Assembly (NCBI GenBank): GCA_047967505.1
Contig: CM106538.1
Length of the DNA: 64,000 nucleotides
DNA from: Dipteris shenzhenensis
Taxonomy: Eukaryota > Polypodiophyta > Polypodiopsida > Gleicheniales
Reading direction: 5' to 3' (one strand)
Shown: in pieces, positions 58,237-64,000 of the stretch
Layout of the letters: the number at the start of each line of letters is the position of its first letter
How positions within the stretch are numbered: position 1 is the stretch's first letter
Position numbers and translations under genes: made by a program
Notes under the pieces: generated by a model
Seen by the model: only the letters and a program-made list of their open reading frames with translations
Told to the model about the DNA's origin: nothing
The model's database searches: none

Positions 58237-59313
58237 TCTACACATGTGGATCCTCCAACAGTACGTGACAAAAGAGGAGGACCCAATTAGAGAGAGAAAG
58301 TGACACCGATGAAACAGGACCCATGTAGAGAGAGAAAGTGGTAATCAGGTAGGAAGAGAAGGTGATACCAGGGGAAGGAGAAGGCAACAGTGTATATACA
58401 AGGGGGAGGAGGTTGTTTCCTAATTGAACATGGTACCTCTTGGCTCGTGACCCATTCACTGGTGCATGTAGGAGTCTGCATTCCAAAGTGACCAAGTAGA
58501 CTCCTCCACTTGGGATAAGCCTGGAAATGAAAAATGGGCCTGTTCAACCACTAACAAACTTAGGTTTGTTTTTGAGAAACTTTCTCGAATACAATAGTAC
58601 TAAATCACCAACTTTGAACTCCCGCTTCCTGAGGTTTCGATCATGCCATGCTTTTTATCATTTCTACCACACCTCTTGAGCGAAGACTGCTTCACATCGA
58701 TGCTCTGCGAGTGCCTCCAGATCCCACAAGCATTCCATTGTACAAGCTTCAAAGTTGTCATCCTTTTCCAGAAGCACCCTGTGGGTGTCAAGATGAAATT
58801 CATAAGGCATGACAGAGCCTCCAGCCCATAGACAAGCTTGAAGGGTGAATACCCAGTACTCGCCTTGTAAGCCATTCAGTAGGCAAACAAAGTAGCTTGA
58901 AGTATGTCATCCCAATCTCCACAACAACTGAGGCAAAGAGGATGATTGTTCCTGCACATAGTTCGATTTGAGCTCTCAACTAGATCATTGGCATGTGGGT
59001 AATAGGGAGATGAAAATTTATGAACTATTTGTAGCATGTTAACCAGGGCAACAATGGTGTCATTTAGGAAGTGAGATCCTAGATCACTCATCAATTCCCC
59101 GAAATGTAACTTGGACAATTGTTCTACAAGTTGATGTAGTCTACCAGCCCTCACCACAATTTCAAATTCAAATTCTTGAAAAAGAGGAATCCATCTGCTT
59201 AACCATCCACCAAGAGTAGGCTTATTCAATAAATACTTAAGAGCTTGATGATCAGTGATGATCACACGTAGGAAGGCCCAAAATAAGAGCCTTAACAATC
59301 GTGACAACATCAT
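58237..59313 (-). mobile_element. Ty3 pol fragment with internal deletion
   Basis: From high to low: RNase H end (VIITDHQALKYLLNKPTLGG, RWIPLFQEFEFEIVVRAG), then directly the integrase core from its second Asp (SDLGSHFLND, SSPYYPHANDLVESSNRTM), MAYKASTGYSPFKLVYG, and the integrase C-terminus (KREFKVGDLVLLYSRKFL, then GPFFISRLIP). The connection, integrase zinc domain and first catalytic Asp are missing between about 59075 and 59120. Stops occur near 58876 and 58527. It lies head to head with the Ty3 element to its right. Confidence 0.85.
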
Positions 59314-59508
59314 TTTTAAAAGACTACATTCATGAAAATGCTTTACCTCAACCCATCTATCTGAAATGCATATTCCGATAGGTTTGACAAAAAAAGAAGT
59401 GTTTAAGTCTATTGGAGAAACACAGAGGAAAAGAGGGCATGCTCAGACATCTTTTCACAATTTGTATACTCTTTGGAAGAAGAGCTTTGTACATGTTAAA
59501 ATCCCAAA

Positions 59509-60275
59509 ATGCAAAAAATGTCAAAGTGCAGTGATTGTGATGATCTAAAGCGAGCATGTACAAAATGTAATGACTTTGACATTCAATTCAACCAAAAACT
59601 TCACTTGTCTCAGCTGCCAACTCAGACATATCCATGGCGAGAAAATGTGTGGTGTCCACATTGCATGGCAAATCATACAGCAAATGAGTGCCCGGTCCTC
59701 AGAGCCAAGATCACTGCACAAGCAAATCCACCACCAAGGTTGTGGTGCCATATCTGTGTCATCGGTGGCCATGATGAAAACAGTTGCACCTTCAACATGC
59801 GCAACAACCCACCTCGAACTCAACAATACCAAGCGGCACCCATGCCAGTGTATAGGCAACCGGCACTTACATAAGTGCCCGCAGCTCTGAGGCTAAATCT
59901 TGTTCCCGTTTGGACACAAGTCCCACAACTACTCAAGAATCCGAATCCACGACCATATCTAAGAGCACCAAATTCAGCTCCTCAGGCAGTTCCAATACAT
60001 CAATTACAAGCCAAGGAAGTAGACTCGCCATTTGAGTATGAAGCAGAGAACCCAATGTACTATGTAAAAGGTGTAGAGGGTCTAATACCAATTAATGCAA
60101 ATCAAGTACGTCCCAACACATATCGCACACCAATCAAGTGCTACGGTTGTGGAGAAAATCATCGAATCGCAGAGTGCCCTCATCATGGTAGCCCAGCTAC
60201 TTTTTAACCACTCTGCAAAGATTGTGGCATAGGACATGCCTGCATGGATTGTCCCATGCAAAATAAGGTCCCATA
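59509..60275 (+). pseudogene. Ty3 gag with four CCHC-like zinc knuckles
   Basis: Four cysteine-histidine modules: CPHCMANHTANECP (about 59655), CHICVIGGHDENSC (about 59748), CYGCGENHRIAECP (about 60142) and CKDCGIGHACMDCP (about 60212). Spacing fits C-x2-C-x3/4-H-x4-C. Most retroelement gags have one or two. Stops at 59872-59874 and 60205-60207 split the frame. Confidence 0.75.
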
Positions 60276-60665
60276 ACAAATAGAAGTAAAGCCTAACATC
60301 CCCATCGGCATCATTGGGGTGGACCATCCAAGTCTGGGTCCGGGAGTGTAAATTCACAACCTGTAAATGTAATTACACGGCAACAAAAAGAGGCCACCAA
60401 GGACCCTAACATTCCAATCCAAACAAAGCGATTTCTTAAAAAGAAAGCACAAGTGCGTCCACCTTTACCAAGTAATGAGCGGCTGAGTTCATCCACATCA
60501 ACTCCCGAGCCTCAAATAAAAGAAGCTCCATACCCAAATGCAGAGGTGGAGAAGGCTTGCTTTCAGGCACTTCAACAATGGGTACAAAAGGAATAAGCCC
60601 AATTTGAGGCTGAGAAAAAAGCTCAATTTGAGGCTGAGAAACAAGCTCAAGACCCAATCTATGAC

Positions 60666-61310
60666 TTGGCCCCACAAAGTAATGATACTGTACTCGAGCC
60701 TCTATTCCAACAGCAGGCTCCAGAGCATAATGTACCACCATGTGAACTTGAAGGAGCCACACTATCTAGCATCTTGAGTTGCCCTGTGTCAATTCCCATC
60801 GGAATCCTCCTGCGGTATTGTCCCAATCTCTCAGAGAGTTTCAAAGGATGGATTGAACTCGCAAATCCCCCTCCACCTATGAATGACATTGAAGATATCC
60901 CTGTGCGGATGGGTGAGAGAGATGACATATGCAACATTACTGTGCCTTTGATCCACAAGGCATATAATGAAGTCCAAGCCATAGTGGATGGTGGATCAGG
61001 TGTAAATGTCCTATCAAAGGAGCTCTACGAAGAATGGGGTCTCCCACTAATGCAAAAGGCTAATTTTAACGTAAACCTTGTCAATGATTCATGGGTGAAA
61101 CCCTTGGGAATAGTAAATGGCGTGTCCACAAAGATTGCAGGAGTCTGCTTTTCCCTTCAATTCACAATTTTGGATCTCTCCAAAAAATCCTATCAAATCT
61201 TACCGGGACATCCTTGGTTACAAGAAGCATCAGTCCTCCATGATTGGGGAACTGATCGATTGACAATCGAGAATCGCGACACCGTAGTCAGGGTGAATGT
61301 GGGGGCATGA
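60666..61310 (+). pseudogene. Ty3 protease-like region
   Basis: A 214-codon frame with a retropepsin-like pattern: VQAIVDGGSGVNVLSKELY, where D-G-G-S stands in place of D-S/T-G-A/S, then SYQILPGHPWLQEASVLHDW, the conserved 'LGxPWL' half. RT follows more than 1 kb later, an unusually long spacer filled by acidic and basic frames (61297-62319). Confidence 0.7.
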
Positions 61311-62330
61311 GCTATTAAACCAATTGTTCCTAGTAGCATTGGATGACACATCTTCCACGACAATCTCAAGCAAATCAGCTCCCCTGCAGCAGCATGCCAT
61401 AGCGGGTGACTCACAAAGCAATGTCAATAACTGGATACAAACATTGGCAACCATCAACAACTACCATTCATTAGACCCCATCTTCTCACAAATAGATGCT
61501 AATGCACTACAAGTCAATCCTCCACTGACACATGAAGAACCAATTGATCTAGAGATGCCATTCTTTATGTCTAACCTCGAATGGGATAATGAACTTGAAG
61601 AAGGTACCAATACCAATGATGACTCAGATTTTCCTTGGGAACTTGAAACAATGGCTGCGAATGTTAAAATTAAAGATCAAATCTTTGATAATGACTTAGC
61701 CATTCTACATGCCCTAATGGCAATCGAGCTAAGTTGAACCTCCGCAGTTGAATAACAACAGAAGATCCCGCAAGAAAGTTGAAGGAGAAAATCACAGAAA
61801 AGCCAAGGTCAAGCACTTGAATGAATTCGAATGAGTCCAAACAAGGATCATCGAATTGTACCTTGCAAAGTCAACTCCCTCAAAATCAGAACCACCGCAC
61901 ATGAACCCTTACTTGGAAACACCTTACCAGTGGAAAAGTTACCCCATAGTTCCCAATGTAAGAAGTTTCGGAAATATAAGCCACATGTGCGGATGAAGCT
62001 CAATCAAGAGACTTCAGAAAAAGAAAGAAAAGAAGAGCCTAACAAATTAATAAATGCAACTATGCCACCCAGTACACATGACACATGTCAGGCTAGTTCA
62101 ACCCCATCAGAGGCCGATCTTCGAGAAGTGCCAGAATACTTCAAGAATTATACTAGTGGTAGTGCACCAATAGCAATGCTAAGAGCACTTAGAGAATTTA
62201 AAGTTCAAGAAACCGATAGCATCGGAGAAACTACAATCTATGAGGGACCGACAAAAACACGCACAATAAACCTCCCCTTGAAAGGGGACGAAGAAAAATT
62301 GGTTTTCATTGGGAAATAGCTTTGTCACGA
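61311..62330 (+). pseudogene. Ty3 protease-RT spacer frames
   Basis: Frames 61297-61737 (acidic, 146 codons) and 61831-62319 (basic start, 162 codons) lie in the order expected of one polyprotein. The end, 'INLPLKGDEEKLVFIGK', leads into the RT leader near 62330-62470 (DYRDCLAWSYKEIKGISP-like). No further domain is recognised. Confidence 0.5.
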
Positions 62331-62502
62331 AGATGAAACCAAACTCAAAGAACTCCTAATGGAATACCGTGACTGCCTAGCATGGTCATACAAAGAGATA
62401 AAAGGAATTTCACCAGAAGTGGTAGTACACACGATACCTATAAGGGAAGGTGCTCACCCTAAGGTATGTTGACCTTATTGCACAAATCCTTAATATGGCA
62501 CC

Positions 62503-63231
62503 ATGGTTTTTGATGAGCTGGAAAAACTCCTAGATGCCGGATTCATCTACGAGATAGAGCACACTGATTGGGTTTCACCCATTGTCATTGTACCTAAATG
62601 CAACAAGAAGCTCAGAATATGCGTAAACTTAAAAAATGTGAATGCCGCCACAATTAGGGATCACTATCCCCTACCCTTAACAAAAACAATGTTGGAAAAG
62701 GTGGCAGGATCCAAAATATATAGCTTCTTGGATGGCTTCAATGGCTATAACCAAGTGCAAATTGCTCCTCAAGACCAATCAAAAATAGCATTTGCTACAG
62801 AATGGGGTATTTTTTGCATATAGAGTCATGCCATTCGGCCTTTGTAATGCCCTAGCCACATTCTAGCGAGTCATGTATTCTAGCGAGTCATGTTCACAGC
62901 TTTCAAGTCATTTTTGAATAAGTTTTTACAGGTGTTCTTGGATGATTTGTGCATCCATTCAAACAAACAAGACCACTTTAAATGTCTTGAAGAAGTACTA
63001 ATCAAATGCAGGGAGTATGGCATCTCCCTAAATCCAACAAAATGCCAGTTCATGGTCACCCACGGAGTTGTTTTGGGACACATCGTCTCTCAACATGGGA
63101 TTGCAACTGACATGGAAAAAATCAAAATCATCATGGAATTGCCTCCTCCTACAAATTCCAAAGGTGTACAGGCCTTTATGGGACATGCCGGCTATTATAG
63201 AAGATTTATATTGTGGTATGCCATGATAGCT
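62503..63231 (+). pseudogene. Ty3 reverse transcriptase
   Basis: Motifs: LEKLLDAGFIYEIEHTDWVS, CVNLKNVNAATIRDHYPLPL, FNGYNQVQIAPQDQSKIAF, then after a frameshift at about 62815 YRVMPFGLCNA, VFLDDLCIHS (active site F-L-D-D, intact), NPTKCQFMV, GHIVSQHGIATD and QAFMGHAGYYRRFI. A 17-bp tandem copy (attctagcgagtcatgt, 62862-62895) breaks the fingers-palm link. Confidence 0.85.
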
Positions 63232-63234
63232 TGA

Positions 63235-64000
63235 CCACTTTACAAATTATTAGTGGAGTTCTTATGGACCGAAGAGTGTGACCAAGCCTTTGAGCTTTTA
63301 AAGTGGTGCCTAATCACAGTACCCATCCTTATATCTCCCAATTGGGATATTGATTTTCATGTTCATACTGATGGATCCAAGTATGCAATTGGGAGTGTGC
63401 TTTGTCAACCTGGTAAACATAAGAAAAACTACCCCTTCTACTTCGCCAATCGACAACTCAATGATGCAGAGATCAACTATACAACCATAGGAAGAGAAGC
63501 CCTAGCAATGGTGTATAGTGTAAAGAAATTTTGGCACTATCTACTAGTAAATGATTTTGTCTTCTACACTGACCATCAAGCATTGCTTTATCTTGTGAAC
63601 TGTCCATGTACCACAGGAAGAATAACCAAATGGCTCCTCTTGCTTCAAGAATTCAACTCCAAAATAGTGGTCCGCAAAGGTGCCCAACACTACATTGCCG
63701 ATCACATGTCTCGAGTCAAGTCGGGAGAAGAAGCCACTAGAGTAGAAGACGACTTACTAGATGCCACACTATTTCAAATAGATGTTGTTCCAGAATGGTG
63801 CGGGGATATCATTGGGTACTTGATGGTAGGAAGACCACCCCCTGACATGAAAGCAGTAGATGCCAAAAAATTGATTCTAAAGGATGCACCCTATCAACTC
63901 ATTACAGGACAACTGTACAAGATGGGCAAGGACCAGATCTTAAGAAGATTTGTAATGCCTCATGAGATCATGCCAATCCTGAGTGAAGTCCATGAAGGCA
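63235..64000 (+). pseudogene. Ty3 RNase H and start of integrase region
   Basis: The frame is open after the stop at 63232-63234 to the window end: FHVHTDGSKYAIGSVLCQPG, YTTIGREALAMVYSVKKFWH, FVFYTDHQALLYLV, HYIADHMSRVKSGEE, then ILRRFVMPHEIMPILSEVHE, the approach to the integrase zinc domain. The RNase H acidic residues are present where I can place them. Cut by the window edge. Confidence 0.85.

Larger units (their letters stand above)
59366..64000 (+). mobile_element. Plus-strand Ty3 element, runs off the window
   Basis: Coding sequence in order: gag with four zinc knuckles (59509-60270), linker, protease-like domain (60900-61310), RT (62503-63230), RNase H (63235-63720) and the start of the integrase region (to the window end). 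Frames are broken by stops near 59874, 60207, 61310, 61737, 62319, 62823 and 63232. No chromodomain can be judged because the end is outside. The 5' LTR was not found: the left side abuts the minus-strand Ty3 fragment. Confidence 0.85.

Overview
The window looks like nuclear DNA of a land plant. The signs are a long P-class pentatricopeptide-repeat (PPR) gene, a phenylalanine ammonia-lyase (PAL) gene fragment, plant-type LTR retrotransposons with the usual initiator-tRNA-like primer site (TGGTATCAGAGC), a chromodomain Ty3 element, LINE pieces and a Helitron piece. The intronless PPR gene and the very high repeat load would fit a seed-free plant such as a fern or lycophyte. That is an inference; I cannot name the species.

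Left part (0-12.5 kb). A decayed multi-exon gene I do not recognise (about 0.6-2.9 kb) still shows good splice signals. It is followed by the N-terminal part of a Helitron Rep-helicase protein (about 3.4-5.35 kb), preceded by a SANT/Myb-like domain, and cut off before the Rep and helicase domains. About 100 bp later starts the only clear host-type gene, a 586-residue PPR protein (5457-7217). It is built from 210-bp two-motif units and followed by about 1.1 kb of decayed PPR units. LINE and Copia scraps and a small retroelement-like repeat follow.

Middle part (12.5-44 kb). A degenerate minus-strand chromovirus (Ty3) occupies 13.3-18.2 kb. A minus-strand Copia element (23.8-33 kb) is split by a young, complete plus-strand Copia element at 24847-32132. 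That element has 257-bp LTRs that read as identical, TGCCT target duplications and one intact 1443-codon reading frame. Its 2.3-kb leader carries an antisense fragment of PAL that keeps the Ala-Ser-Gly cofactor site, and a dense array of CACGTCA motifs. Two oppositely oriented LINEs (33-34.2 kb and 34.5-39.9 kb), a Copia RT scrap and two inverted copies of one LTR family (21.5-22.0 kb and 43.06-43.53 kb) surround it.

Right part (44-64 kb). A second nest is seen: a minus-strand Copia (44.9-52.2 kb) is split by a plus-strand Copia (46787-51324, TTCTT target duplications) that has lost its whole reverse transcriptase. After a minisatellite (54.3-54.6 kb) and about 3.6 kb without recognisable genes come a deleted minus-strand Ty3 fragment (58.2-59.3 kb) and a plus-strand Ty3 gag-pol with four zinc knuckles that runs off the window end.

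Only the PPR gene and the young Copia polyprotein look intact. The most notable points are the PAL capture by a recent retrotransposon, the uniform RNA-recognition code of the PPR protein, and the Helitron fragment directly upstream of it.
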